DNA of 64,000 bases from UBA3263 sp964586765 (lineage in GTDB: Bacteria > Bacteroidota > Bacteroidia > Bacteroidales > Muribaculaceae). Positions 27,780 through 37,093 of the stretch are shown here, in pieces; position 1 is the first letter of the stretch; every line of letters begins with the position of its first letter. Below the pieces are notes generated by a model. That model had not been told where the DNA came from. It searched no databases and was given only the letters and a program-made list of their open reading frames with translations. The DNA is taken from positions 124,001-188,000 of the forward strand of contig CAZPHN010000001.1 of the NCBI GenBank assembly GCA_964586765.1, given 5' to 3'. Both the position numbers and the translations under genes were made by a program.

Positions 27780-28808
27780 ATGTGGTTATTTAACTCATCC
27801 ATAGGCAAGAAATTCATTATGGCTTTGACCGGAATTTGCCTTGTCTTGTTTGTTACTTTTCACGTGTTGATGAATGCAGTGGCAATCTGCTGCCCGGTGG
27901 CATATAATAAGGTATGCCTTTTCTTGGGAGCAAACTGGTATGCCCTTATCGCCTCAATGGGACTGGGCCTGCTGTTCGTTGTCCACATCATCTACGCGTT
28001 AGTTCTTACCATTCAGAACCGCAAGGCTCGCGGAACTGACCGCTACGCAGTCAGCGTACGCCCCAAGTCGGTTGAATGGTCGTCACAAAACATGCTCGTG
28101 CTCGGCATTGTTGTAGTTGCCTTCCTTGGCGTACACCTTGTTCAGTTCTGGGCTCGTATGCAGGCTCAGGAAGTCATGGGTTCACTTTACTCCTATGAAG
28201 GCGTTGAGATTCCCGCCGCTGCCGGCACCCTGTTCCTCCAGATCGCTTTCCAGAACTGGTGGACTCCCGTAATCTACATCATTGGCTTTATAGCCCTCTG
28301 GTTCCATATGAACCATGGTTTCTGGTCAATGTGGCAGAGCTGCGGTCTTGACAATCAGGTATGGCTTCCCCGCTGGAAGAAGATTGCCTGCTGGTGGGTT
28401 TCTATCGTAATTGCTCTGTTTACAATTCAGGCTGTTGTATTCTCAGTTCGTGCTAATCAGAACTACTATCTGACCAACGCAGATTTGCAGGCTCAGTATC
28501 AGGAAATGCTTAACGAGCATTTTGAATCAATTTCTTCTGAAATCACCTCTGAAATGAAGAGCATTCAGATTGAAGCTCAGCAGATTCAGCGCAGCAATGA
28601 TTTCTCCGGTCAGATTAGAATGCAGGAACTTCAGCAGCGTTTCATGGAACTTCAGGGCGAACTTGAAAAGCTCTATGGCGAACACAATGACAATGTCATC
28701 AACCTGATGAACCTCGCAAGCACAGAGCAGGAACCTGAAGAATCCTCACTTCCCGCATCTGTCATTCCCGCCGATGCAGAAGCTCTTCCCGAAGAAGTAA
28801 CAGAATAA
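27780..28808 (+). CDS. frdC: Fumarate reductase/succinate dehydrogenase cytochrome b subunit with long C-terminal tail
   Basis: Membrane anchor of the complex, passing electrons between quinone and the iron-sulfur subunit. Five hydrophobic helices (about 12-40, 54-78, 103-128, 160-182, 203-224) and histidines H28, H69, H119, H176 and H179 fit a di-haem b-type anchor. This family is usually about 220-235 residues; here the chain is 342. Residues 230-342 form a Gln/Glu-rich helical tail (many EMKSIQIEAQQIQ-type heptads) ending in an acidic Pro/Ala segment. By analogy with five-helix anchors the tail would face the periplasm (inference). First gene of frdCAB. Confidence 0.9.
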   Translation: MWLFNSSIGKKFIMALTGICLVLFVTFHVLMNAVAICCPVAYNKVCLFLGANWYALIASMGLGLLFVVHIIYALVLTIQNRKARGTDRYAVSVRPKSVEWSSQNMLVLGIVVVAFLGVHLVQFWARMQAQEVMGSLYSYEGVEIPAAAGTLFLQIAFQNWWTPVIYIIGFIALWFHMNHGFWSMWQSCGLDNQVWLPRWKKIACWWVSIVIALFTIQAVVFSVRANQNYYLTNADLQAQYQEMLNEHFESISSEITSEMKSIQIEAQQIQRSNDFSGQIRMQELQQRFMELQGELEKLYGEHNDNVINLMNLASTEQEPEESSLPASVIPADAEALPEEVTE

Positions 28809-28829
28809 TAACCCACTCATTCAACAAAT

Positions 28830-30842
28830 ATGGAACTTGTTAAAACAGCTGACGGTCTGGTAATCCCTGCCGCCGATTCAAAAATCCCTGAAGGTCCTGT
28901 TGCTGAAAAGTGGACCAACTATAAGGACCATCAGAAACTGGTTAACCCTGCCAACAAGCGCAAACTGACCGTTATCGTAGTCGGAACCGGTCTTGCCGGT
29001 GCATCTGCAGCTTCTACTCTTGGCGAACTCGGTTTCAATGTCCTTAACTTCTGTATTCAGGACTCACCCCGCCGCGCTCACTCTATCGCTGCACAGGGCG
29101 GTATCAACGCTGCAAAGAACTACCAGAACGACGGCGACTCAGTTTACCGTCTGTTCTATGATACCGTAAAAGGTGGTGACTATCGTGCCCGCGAAGCCAA
29201 TGTATACCGCCTTGCAGAAGTATCAAACAACATCATCGACCAGTGTGTTGCTCAGTGTGTGCCTTTCGCACGCGAATACGGCGGTCTCCTTGCCAACCGT
29301 TCATTCGGTGGTGCTCAGGTAAGCCGTACATTCTATGCCAAAGGTCAGACCGGTCAGCAGCTCCTTCTCGGTGCATACTCTTCACTCAACCGTCAGATTG
29401 AACTCGGTAAGGTTAAGAGCTTCAACCGTTATGAGATGCACGATGTAGTTATGGTTGACGGTCGCGCTCGCGGCATCATCGCCAAGAACCTCGTTACCGG
29501 CGAATTCGAACGCTTCTCAGCCCACGCCGTTGTACTCGCAACCGGTGGCTATGGCAACACCTACTTCCTCAGCACCAACGCTATGAGCTGTAACTGCTCT
29601 GCTGCTGTTGCTGCATATCGTAAGGGAGCATACTTCGCTAACCCCGCATTCGTACAGATTCACCCCACATGTATCCCCGTTCACGGTGACAAACAGTCAA
29701 AACTGACTCTTATGTCAGAGTCTCTCCGTAACGACGGTCGTATCTGGGTTCCGAAAGACCTTGAAACCGCTAAGAAACTACAGAAAGGCGAAATCAAGGG
29801 CAGCGATGTTCCCGAAGAAGAACGCGACTACTATCTGGAACGTCGCTATCCCGCATTCGGTAACCTCGTTCCCCGTGACGTAGCATCACGTGCCGCTAAG
29901 GAACGTTGCGACAAGGGTTATGGTGTTAACAATACCGGTCTCGCCGTATTCCTTGATTTCTCTGAGGCTATCAACCGTCTCGGAATCGACACCGTACGTC
30001 AGCGTTACGGTAACCTCTTCGATATGTATGAGGAAATCACTGATGTTAACCCCGGTGAACTCGGCAACAAGATTGGCGATACCTGTTACTACAACCCGAT
30101 GATGATCTTCCCCGCTATCCACTATACAATGGGTGGTCTCTGGGTTGACTACGAACTGCAGACCTCACTGAAGGGTCTTTTCGCTATCGGTGAATGTAAC
30201 TTCTCTGACCATGGTGCAAACCGCCTCGGTGCTTCTGCTCTTATGCAGGGTCTTGCCGACGGTTACTTCGTGCTCCCCTACACCATCCAGAACTATCTCA
30301 GCGACCAGATTTCCGTTCCGTGTCCCTCAACTTCACTTCCCGAGTTCGACGAAGCTGAAAAGCAGTGCCGCGCGCGTCAGCAGCAGCTCCTCAACATTCA
30401 GGGCAACCACTCCGTTGACTCAATCCACAAGGAACTCGGTCACGTAATGTGGGAATATGTAGGTATGGCACGTACCAAGGAAAGCCTCGAGACCGCTCTC
30501 AGCAAGCTCAAGGAAATCCGTAAGACCTTTGAAACGGACCTCTATGTACCCGGCTCTGCTGAAGGCTACAACAATGAACTTGACAAGGCCTTCCGTCTGC
30601 GCGACTTCATCACCATGGGTGAACTCATAGCCTACGACGCTCTCAACCGTAACGAATCTTGTGGCGGTCACTTCCGCGAAGAATATCAGACCGAAGAGGG
30701 CGAAGCTAAGCGCGATGATGAAAACTACTTCTACGTGGCATGTTGGGACTATCAGGGCAACGACAATACCGCTCCTGTACTCATCAAGGAACCGCTCCAC
30801 TATGAAGCAATCAAGGTTCAGACCCGTAACTATAAGTCGTAA
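28830..30842 (+). CDS. frdA: Fumarate reductase/succinate dehydrogenase flavoprotein subunit
   Basis: Catalytic subunit carrying covalent FAD, interconverting fumarate and succinate. Seen: VIVVGTGLAGASAASTLGELG (FAD fold), HSIAAQGGINAAKNY (His for FAD attachment), QIHPTCIPVHGDKQSKLTLMSESLRNDGRIWVP (dicarboxylate site), HYTMGGLWVDYE and GECNFSDHGANRLGASALMQGL. The 670 residues are typical of the five-helix type enzymes of Bacteroidota, which mainly run as fumarate reductase in anaerobes. The sequence is rich in strongly preferred codons, which suggests high expression. Confidence 0.95.
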   Translation: MELVKTADGLVIPAADSKIPEGPVAEKWTNYKDHQKLVNPANKRKLTVIVVGTGLAGASAASTLGELGFNVLNFCIQDSPRRAHSIAAQGGINAAKNYQNDGDSVYRLFYDTVKGGDYRAREANVYRLAEVSNNIIDQCVAQCVPFAREYGGLLANRSFGGAQVSRTFYAKGQTGQQLLLGAYSSLNRQIELGKVKSFNRYEMHDVVMVDGRARGIIAKNLVTGEFERFSAHAVVLATGGYGNTYFLSTNAMSCNCSAAVAAYRKGAYFANPAFVQIHPTCIPVHGDKQSKLTLMSESLRNDGRIWVPKDLETAKKLQKGEIKGSDVPEEERDYYLERRYPAFGNLVPRDVASRAAKERCDKGYGVNNTGLAVFLDFSEAINRLGIDTVRQRYGNLFDMYEEITDVNPGELGNKIGDTCYYNPMMIFPAIHYTMGGLWVDYELQTSLKGLFAIGECNFSDHGANRLGASALMQGLADGYFVLPYTIQNYLSDQISVPCPSTSLPEFDEAEKQCRARQQQLLNIQGNHSVDSIHKELGHVMWEYVGMARTKESLETALSKLKEIRKTFETDLYVPGSAEGYNNELDKAFRLRDFITMGELIAYDALNRNESCGGHFREEYQTEEGEAKRDDENYFYVACWDYQGNDNTAPVLIKEPLHYEAIKVQTRNYKS

Positions 30843-30877
30843 AATCAGAACTTCACCATTAAATTAAGTCAACGAAT

Positions 30878-31627
30878 ATGTCAAAAATGACCGTTACCCT
30901 CCGGGTTTGGCGTCAGGCCGGCCCGAAAGCCAAGGGAGAGTTCAAGAACTACACGGTGGAGACCGATACCGACACCTCATTCCTTGAAACCCTCGATATC
31001 CTCAACGAGCAGCTCGTTGAAAAGAAAGAAGAGCCCATCGCGTTTGACAGTGACTGTCGCGAAGGTATCTGCGGTATGTGCTCGCTCTACATAAACGGAC
31101 ACCCCCATGGTCCCGCAACCGGAGCAACTACCTGCCAGCTCTATATGCGCCGCTTTAAAGATGGCGAAACCATCACCGTTGAACCTTGGCGTTCAGCAGC
31201 CTTCCCTGTAATCAAGGACCTTATCGTAGATCGTAACGCCTTCGATAAGATTCAGCAGGCAGGCGGATATGTTTCATTCAACTGCGGTGGCGCACAGGAT
31301 GCCAATGACCTTCCTATCTCGAAGATTGCTGCCGATATGGCTATGGATTCAGCTACCTGCATTGGCTGCGGTGCTTGTGTCGCAGCTTGTAAGAACGGCT
31401 CTGCCATGCTCTTCGTTTCTGCTAAGGTTAGCCAGTTTGCCCTCCTGCCTCAGGGTCAGGTTGAGCGCGCGCGTCGCGCCCGCAAGATGGTTGCCAAGAT
31501 GGATGAGCTCGGCTTTGGCAACTGCACCAACACCGGTGCTTGCTCAGCTGAATGTCCCAAGAACATTTCGCTCAGCAATATCGCACGCCTGAACCGCGAG
31601 TTTATCTCTGCAAAGTGCGCTGAATAA
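30878..31627 (+). CDS. frdB: Fumarate reductase/succinate dehydrogenase iron-sulfur subunit
   Basis: Electron-transfer subunit. Cysteine sets: CREGICGMCSLYINGHPHGPATGATTC split over the [2Fe-2S] site in the N-terminal half, CIGCGACVAACK for the [4Fe-4S] cluster, and CTNTGACSAECP near the end for the third cluster. The 249 residues are complete. It follows frdA by 35 bases and is followed by a strong terminator. Confidence 0.95.
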   Translation: MSKMTVTLRVWRQAGPKAKGEFKNYTVETDTDTSFLETLDILNEQLVEKKEEPIAFDSDCREGICGMCSLYINGHPHGPATGATTCQLYMRRFKDGETITVEPWRSAAFPVIKDLIVDRNAFDKIQQAGGYVSFNCGGAQDANDLPISKIAADMAMDSATCIGCGACVAACKNGSAMLFVSAKVSQFALLPQGQVERARRARKMVAKMDELGFGNCTNTGACSAECPKNISLSNIARLNREFISAKCAE

Positions 31628-31650
31628 TCGAAACATCCTCTTTTTATGTA

Positions 31651-31685
31651 AAAAGCGGGCAATCCGGAAGGATTTGCCCGCTTTT
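31651..31685 (+). terminator. Rho-independent terminator after frdB
   Basis: The arms aaaagcgggcaa-tcc (31651-31665) and ggatttgcccgctttt (31670-31685) pair with one bulged base, giving a G/C-rich stem flanked by A and T runs. It lies 24 bases after the frdB stop. Its 3' end runs straight into the -33 element of ftsY. Confidence 0.85.
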
Positions 31686-31687
31686 AG

Positions 31688-31719
31688 TTTGCTGAAATGA
31701 TGAAAAACGCGTAAATTTG
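31688..31719 (+). promoter_or_regulatory. Promoter of the ftsY operon
   Basis: TTTG (31688-31691), 20 bases, then TAAATTTG (31712-31719), followed by GCACC. It lies 33 bases before the ftsY ATG and directly behind the frd terminator. Confidence 0.7.
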
Positions 31720-31752
31720 CACCATTATTTAACAAAGCACTGTATAACCATT

Positions 31753-32730
31753 ATGGGATTCTTTAAAAATATCTTTTCGCGCGAAAAGAAGGAAACTCTT
31801 GACAAAGGACTCGAACAGACCAAGGAAGGCTTCTGGGGTAAACTAAAGCGTACCTTGGCAGGTCATAGTACTATTGATGATGACTTTCTTGATGAACTTG
31901 AAGAGGTATTCATTACGTCTGATGTAGGTGTTGAAACTACAATCAAAATCATTGACCGTATTCGTGACCGAGTTGCGCGCGATAAATATTTTGGGACGGA
32001 TGAACTTCACAGGATGTTGCGCGAGGAGATTGCAGCCATGCTCGCTGAGCATGACCGTAACGGAGCTGTCGGTCCTGATGAGGACTTCAAACTCCCTGCC
32101 GGCGTACGCAGACCCTATGTAATAATGGTTGTCGGTGTGAACGGTGTCGGTAAAACCACGACTATCGGCAAACTTGCTAATCAGTTCAAGAATGCCGGTA
32201 ACAAGGTTGTCATCGGTGCTGCCGATACGTTCCGCGCTGCTGCAACGGAGCAACTTGAAACATGGGCGGAGCGCGCCGGAGTATCCATAGTCAAGCAGAA
32301 ACTTGGTGCTGACCCTGCTGCTGTAGCTTTCGATACCCTTCAGAGTGCGGTAGCTCAGCAGGCTGACATTGTAATTATTGATACGGCAGGGCGTCTTCAT
32401 AACAAAAAACCGCTCATGGAGGAACTGAGCAAAATCCGGCGTGTGATGGATAAGATAGTTCCGGGTGCGCCTGATGATGTTTTGCTTGTGCTTGACGGTT
32501 CTACTGGTCAGAATGCCTTTGAGCAAGCACGCCAGTTTTCAGAGGCAACTACCGTTACATCTCTTGCTGTCACAAAACTGGACGGAACAGCCAAGGGCGG
32601 TGTAGTTATCGGTATAAGCGACCAAATGCGAATTCCGGTTAAGTATATCGGACTGGGTGAAGGCATAAACGACATTCAGGTTTTCAATAAGGAAGAGTTT
32701 GTTGATTCGCTTTTTAATGAGAAGATTTAA
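31753..32730 (+). CDS. ftsY: Signal recognition particle receptor FtsY
   Basis: GTPase that receives ribosome-SRP complexes at the cytoplasmic membrane. N domain at about 1-100; G domain with GVNGVGKTTTIGKLA (P-loop), GAADTFRAAATEQL, IIDTAGRLHNKK and TKLDGTAKGG. The N-terminal acidic A domain is almost absent: MGFFKNIFSREKKE leads quickly into the N domain, so it is a short FtsY of 325 residues. The start is set at ATG 31753 because the 12 residues before it (from 31717) overlap the promoter and are not conserved-looking. Confidence 0.95.
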   Translation: MGFFKNIFSREKKETLDKGLEQTKEGFWGKLKRTLAGHSTIDDDFLDELEEVFITSDVGVETTIKIIDRIRDRVARDKYFGTDELHRMLREEIAAMLAEHDRNGAVGPDEDFKLPAGVRRPYVIMVVGVNGVGKTTTIGKLANQFKNAGNKVVIGAADTFRAAATEQLETWAERAGVSIVKQKLGADPAAVAFDTLQSAVAQQADIVIIDTAGRLHNKKPLMEELSKIRRVMDKIVPGAPDDVLLVLDGSTGQNAFEQARQFSEATTVTSLAVTKLDGTAKGGVVIGISDQMRIPVKYIGLGEGINDIQVFNKEEFVDSLFNEKI

Positions 32731-32735
32731 AACGG

Positions 32736-34034
32736 ATGAAAAGGCGTAACGTCAACATTGTTTCCTTAGGATGCTCGAAGAATCTCGTTGATACCGAGCG
32801 GCTTCTTGCAATGCTCCGCAATTCCGGAGTAAAAGCCGAAGTTACGGATGATGTCACTACTCCGGCAGAGACAGTTGTAATCAACACCTGCGGGTTTATT
32901 GGTGACGCAAAGGAGGAGTCCATTAACACGATACTTGAGGCAGCGCAGGCAAAGGCTGATGGAGTTGTTGACCGAATTATGGTTATGGGATGTCTCAGCG
33001 AACGATATGCTAAAGATCTACCCGCTGAGTTACCAGAAGTGGACGTATGGAAAGGAAAGTTTGACTGGCATGGATTAGTAACTGAGATTTCAGGAGCTCA
33101 TCCCGGTTCTGCATCATTTGATCGCCTAATCACGACTCCTCGCCACCATGCTTACCTTAAGATATCGGAAGGTTGCAACCGATTCTGTGCATTTTGTGCT
33201 ATTCCGCTTATTACGGGCAGATATCACTCACGCACGCCTGAGGACCTCGAAGCTGAGGTAAAGACTTTGGTGTCACGTGGAGTTAAGGAGTTTAATGTCA
33301 TTGCTCAGGACCTTACATCATATGGACGTGACCTGTCTAACAAAGTTCTGCTTCCGGAGCTAATTGACCGTCTCAGCGACATTGAGGGTGTTGAGTGGTT
33401 GAGATTACACTATGCTTATCCTGCGGATTTTCCCATGGAGGTCATGGACGTAATGGCTCGTAAGCCGAACGTCTGCAACTATCTTGATATTGCCCTCCAA
33501 CATATCTCCGACAATGTTCTGGAAAATATGCGCCGTCATATTGACGGAAAACGTACTCGCGAACTGATTGCTGAAATGCGCAGTCGCGTACCGGACCTGC
33601 ATCTGCGTACTACTATGATGGTCGGTTTTCCGGGTGAAGGAGATAAAGAATTTGCTGAACTTCTCGATTTTGTAAAGGAAACAAAGTTTGAGCGAATGGG
33701 CGCGTTTGCATATTGCGAAGAAGATGACACTTTTGCGGCAAAAAATCTGCGTGACGCTACGCCTCAGGATGTAAAACAGGCACGTCTTGACGCATTAATG
33801 GCGGCTCAAGAGGAAATTTCGCTTGAAATTCAAGAGAAAAAAGTCGGACGGTCACTGAAAGTAATAGTAGACCGTGAGGATTCGGAATTCTACATAGGTC
33901 GTACCGAATGGGACTCTCCTGAAGTTGACCCCGAAGTGCTTATACGTAAAACGCAAACGCTCCGTTCCGGTCAGTTTGTTAATGTCAAAATCGAAGAGGC
34001 AATGCCCTTCGAACTAATTGGCACTCCACTTTGA
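32736..34034 (+). CDS. rimO: Ribosomal protein S12 methylthiotransferase RimO
   Basis: Radical SAM enzyme that adds a methylthio group to a conserved Asp of ribosomal protein S12. Domain order: N-terminal methylthiotransferase domain with the cluster cysteines in SLGCSKN, INTCGF and GCLSERY; radical SAM core with CNRFCAFCAIP; C-terminal TRAM domain from about 365. The SLGCSKNLVDTERLL start separates RimO from MiaB. 5-base gap from ftsY. Confidence 0.95.
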   Translation: MKRRNVNIVSLGCSKNLVDTERLLAMLRNSGVKAEVTDDVTTPAETVVINTCGFIGDAKEESINTILEAAQAKADGVVDRIMVMGCLSERYAKDLPAELPEVDVWKGKFDWHGLVTEISGAHPGSASFDRLITTPRHHAYLKISEGCNRFCAFCAIPLITGRYHSRTPEDLEAEVKTLVSRGVKEFNVIAQDLTSYGRDLSNKVLLPELIDRLSDIEGVEWLRLHYAYPADFPMEVMDVMARKPNVCNYLDIALQHISDNVLENMRRHIDGKRTRELIAEMRSRVPDLHLRTTMMVGFPGEGDKEFAELLDFVKETKFERMGAFAYCEEDDTFAAKNLRDATPQDVKQARLDALMAAQEEISLEIQEKKVGRSLKVIVDREDSEFYIGRTEWDSPEVDPEVLIRKTQTLRSGQFVNVKIEEAMPFELIGTPL

Positions 34035-35005
34035 AAATTCATCTGTTCAATCCGGAGAATGACCTTGCTTTAGCGGTAGGAAAGGCGAATTATACACCTC
34101 CTCTCCCGGTCAGGCAATTTAAGGATGCGTTAGCTCAGCTTCCACGCTGGTATGCGGATGCTGATGACGTTATATTGACCTCAGGACAGACTCTTACGGA
34201 TATCCCGCCCGATGCCCTCCCCGCGCCGTGGGGATGGAGCGCGAACGCAGTATCTCAATTCCGTAATGCGGGTGTTAACGGTCCATTTCCGGATGTAGAT
34301 TTAATCAGGAAACTTAGCCACCGCAGGACGTCTTTACTTCTACATCGCGAACTCCAGCAGAGCGGACTTCCCTACCCGCTTCCACCAGAACCTATGGAAC
34401 TAAATGATGCAACGCTGATTGCATCAGCTGACATTATGCTCAAATCACCATGGAGCTGCTCCGGACGCGGAGTTGTAGATTGTTCAAACATGAGCCGCGA
34501 GAGCATCATCAGTATTGCTCAAGGAATTATCCGACGTCAAGGCTCGGTTATGGTAGAGCCGAAGCATGACAAAACCAAAGATTTCGCACTACTATACGAA
34601 ATTGAAAACGGAAAAGTCATTTTTAAGGGAATTTCATCGTTTTTCACATCATCAACCAATACAGCATATGGTGGGAATTTGTGTGCATCGCAAGACGAAC
34701 TCCGCTCTGAACTACCCGCAGACCAACTTGAAGCAACAATTCCGGCCGTAACAGGCGCATTATCGCGTATGATTGCACCTTATTATTCTGGACCGGTAGG
34801 CGTCGATATGATCATCTATGGCGCGGACCGATTGATTTGCCCTACAATTGAGGTTAATCTGCGCCGAACCATGGGCTTTGTTGCCCTCTCCCTTTATGAA
34901 CGTCTCGGACGCGGTATTTTCCGCATCTCTCCCCACCCGTCAGACGGTCTCCAATTAATTGATACTAATCCTTACTTTTCAGCTACATTTTCTCCACTTC
35001 CATGA
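34031..35005 (+). CDS. Conserved protein with ATP-grasp-like features
   Basis: A 324-residue cytosolic protein beginning MKIHLFNPENDLALA, a segment I recognise from uncharacterised Bacteroidota proteins. Parts resemble an ATP-grasp fold: a Lys in ADIMLKSPWSCSGRGVV (nucleotide-binding Lys followed by a Gly-rich loop), MVEPKHDKTKDFALLYEI, and CPTIEVNLRRTMG near the C-terminus, where Glu and Asn could hold magnesium as in other ATP-grasp ligases. No function or substrate can be named. The start is TTG at 34031, overlapping the rimO stop (TTGA); no ATG is available. The next gene overlaps its stop by ATGA. Confidence 0.65.
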   Translation: MKIHLFNPENDLALAVGKANYTPPLPVRQFKDALAQLPRWYADADDVILTSGQTLTDIPPDALPAPWGWSANAVSQFRNAGVNGPFPDVDLIRKLSHRRTSLLLHRELQQSGLPYPLPPEPMELNDATLIASADIMLKSPWSCSGRGVVDCSNMSRESIISIAQGIIRRQGSVMVEPKHDKTKDFALLYEIENGKVIFKGISSFFTSSTNTAYGGNLCASQDELRSELPADQLEATIPAVTGALSRMIAPYYSGPVGVDMIIYGADRLICPTIEVNLRRTMGFVALSLYERLGRGIFRISPHPSDGLQLIDTNPYFSATFSPLP

Positions 35006-36696
35006 AAAAAATCCTTACTATCCTTATTGCCGCCATACCGTTAGTCGGCGTTGCTAAAGTTCACGAAATTAAAGTTCCACAGTGCAATGGAGCCAAATTG
35101 AACGCGCTTATTTCAAAAAACATCAAGAAAAAACAATCTGCCGATACTCTCAGGGTAATATTGACCGGACAAAAATACTTATTTAATCCTTCAGGGGCGA
35201 CAGAGCGCGAACTTTATATCAGCAACCATGACCAGACTAATCCAAAGTCTGTTGGGTTGCTTCTTGAAAACAGTGATAACATCATAATTGAAGGAAACGG
35301 AGCCGAATTCATCTATGAGGGCAGGATGCTCCCTATTGCAGCCATCAATGTCACCAATCTGACCATATCAGGGGTAAGCATCGACTTTACCCACCCTCAT
35401 ATCAGCCAGATTGTTATTGAAGAAAATAGTAATGGCAAGATAATCTACCGTCCGGAAGAATGGGTAAATTATGAAGTGCGCGACAGCAATTTCGTTGCGA
35501 AAGGTCTCGGTTGGGAACTCACTCCACGGTCAGGAATTGCGTTTGAAAAAGGCACAAAGCATATTTTATACAGGACGAGCGACATCGGTGTTGCAACGCG
35601 CAATGTTGAGCAGCTTCCCGATGGTCGCATATCCGCCTCATGGAAAAACCCGTCGCTTGTGCCCGGCACACGCGTTGCGATGCGCGGCTGGGGGCGTCCT
35701 ACTCCCGGTATATTCGTTGACCGCTGTAAGAACGTCAATCTTAATGACGTAAAGGTTCATTACGCAGAAGGTATGGGACTTTTGGCGCAAAATACCGAAA
35801 ATATCACGTTGACCCAGTTTGGCGTTTGTCTGCGCGGAGAGTCAGACCCGCGATACTTTACCACACAGGCGGATGCCACACATTTTTCCTCCTGCTGGGG
35901 TAAAATCACAAGTAATGACGGACTCTATGAAGGCATGATGGATGATGCCATCAATGTTCACGGAACATATTTGCGCATCAAAGAGGTTGTTGACTCAACA
36001 ACAGTCATCGCACAGTATATGCACTCGCAGAGCTTTGGATTTGAATGGGGTACGCCCGGTGATTCAGTTCAAATTATTGCTCCGCGCACCATGGAGCTTA
36101 CCGGCGACAATGCTTTGGTCTCATCAATCGAGACAATTAATCCGAAAGAATTCCGCATAACGTTTGACCGTCCGGTATCAGCAATCGAGACCTACGGAAT
36201 TGAAAACCTGACACGGACCCCTGAAGTTGAATTCTGCCGAAATACCGTGCGCAATAACCGCGCACGCGGAGCACTTTTCTCTACCCCTCGCAAAACCGTA
36301 TGCTCGGATAATCTTTTTGACCATACCTCAGGTTCGGCAATTCTTCTTTGTGGCGATTGCAACGGCTGGTATGAAACCGGAGCGTGTCGCGACGTCACAA
36401 TCACCGGAAACCGGTTTATTAACGCACTTACATCCCTCTTCCAATTTACCAACGCCGTCATTTCCATTTATCCCGAAATCCCTGACCTTAAAAACCAAAC
36501 CAAATATTTTCATAGCGGAATAAGAATCACCGATAATGTTTTCGAAACCTTCGATAATCCTCTTTTGTACGCAAAAAGTGTCGACGGACTCATTTTCCTA
36601 AACAATACGGTCAAAAAGAACACTGATTTCATTCCGTTCCATCCGCTTAAAGCTCCAATCACCCTTGAACGTGTAACTAACGCACAAATTCAATAA
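35002..36696 (+). CDS. Secreted alpha-1,3-galactosidase, GH110-type beta-helix
   Basis: A 564-residue secreted right-handed beta-helix protein: signal peptide ending near GVA/K, then repeated short strands (IIIEGNGAEFIYEG, LTISGVSIDF, NVNLNDVKVHYAEGMG). The segment DATHFSSCWGKIT...GLYEGMMDDAINVHGTYL is the GH110 signature; the paired Asp in MMDDA are good catalytic candidates. GH110 enzymes remove terminal alpha-1,3-galactose from blood group B or linear Gal-alpha-1,3-Gal glycans, fitting a mucin-feeding gut bacterium. It sits in an operon with ftsY and rimO, not in a polysaccharide locus: no SusC/SusD pair is adjacent. Confidence 0.8.
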   Translation: MKKILTILIAAIPLVGVAKVHEIKVPQCNGAKLNALISKNIKKKQSADTLRVILTGQKYLFNPSGATERELYISNHDQTNPKSVGLLLENSDNIIIEGNGAEFIYEGRMLPIAAINVTNLTISGVSIDFTHPHISQIVIEENSNGKIIYRPEEWVNYEVRDSNFVAKGLGWELTPRSGIAFEKGTKHILYRTSDIGVATRNVEQLPDGRISASWKNPSLVPGTRVAMRGWGRPTPGIFVDRCKNVNLNDVKVHYAEGMGLLAQNTENITLTQFGVCLRGESDPRYFTTQADATHFSSCWGKITSNDGLYEGMMDDAINVHGTYLRIKEVVDSTTVIAQYMHSQSFGFEWGTPGDSVQIIAPRTMELTGDNALVSSIETINPKEFRITFDRPVSAIETYGIENLTRTPEVEFCRNTVRNNRARGALFSTPRKTVCSDNLFDHTSGSAILLCGDCNGWYETGACRDVTITGNRFINALTSLFQFTNAVISIYPEIPDLKNQTKYFHSGIRITDNVFETFDNPLLYAKSVDGLIFLNNTVKKNTDFIPFHPLKAPITLERVTNAQIQ

Positions 36697-36700
36697 AGTT

Positions 36701-37093
36701 ATGAAAAAATGTCCTTACTGCGCCGAACAGATTCAAGACGACGCAATCATCTGTCGCTACTGCGGTCACACTCAGCCAGACGCAACAACTCCCCCCTACC
36801 AAGGGAACTATCAGCAGTATTATGCCCAGAATGACCCATTCTTACCTTCGGGACCCGAAGGTAAAAGCCGAGGAGTCTGCGCGCTTTTGGCAATCCTCCT
36901 CGGCTGTTTCGGTATTCAGTATTTCTATCTTGGAAAGACTGGAGCGGGAATTCTTTCTATCATTATAAACCTTTGTTCCTGCTGGATTTGGTCAATCATT
37001 CCTCTTATTCAAGGAATCTTGATGTTCTGCATGTCCAACGAAGAATTTGAATATAAGTACGTTAAGAACCCATCCTTCATGCCACTATTTTAA
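36701..37093 (+). CDS. Zinc-ribbon TM2 domain protein
   Basis: A 130-residue protein with an N-terminal zinc ribbon (CPYC at 4-7, CRYC at 18-21), a Gln/Tyr/Pro-rich linker, and a TM2 domain: two hydrophobic helices around the motif LLGCFGIQYFYLGKTGAGI. Function is unknown. 4-base gap from the galactosidase gene. Its last 9 bases overlap the convergent maf gene. Confidence 0.85.
   Translation: MKKCPYCAEQIQDDAIICRYCGHTQPDATTPPYQGNYQQYYAQNDPFLPSGPEGKSRGVCALLAILLGCFGIQYFYLGKTGAGILSIIINLCSCWIWSIIPLIQGILMFCMSNEEFEYKYVKNPSFMPLF

Noticed and set aside
31843..32526. A 227-codon minus-strand open frame
   Set aside because: Fully antisense to ftsY, with no signal peptide, motif or start context; treated as a shadow.
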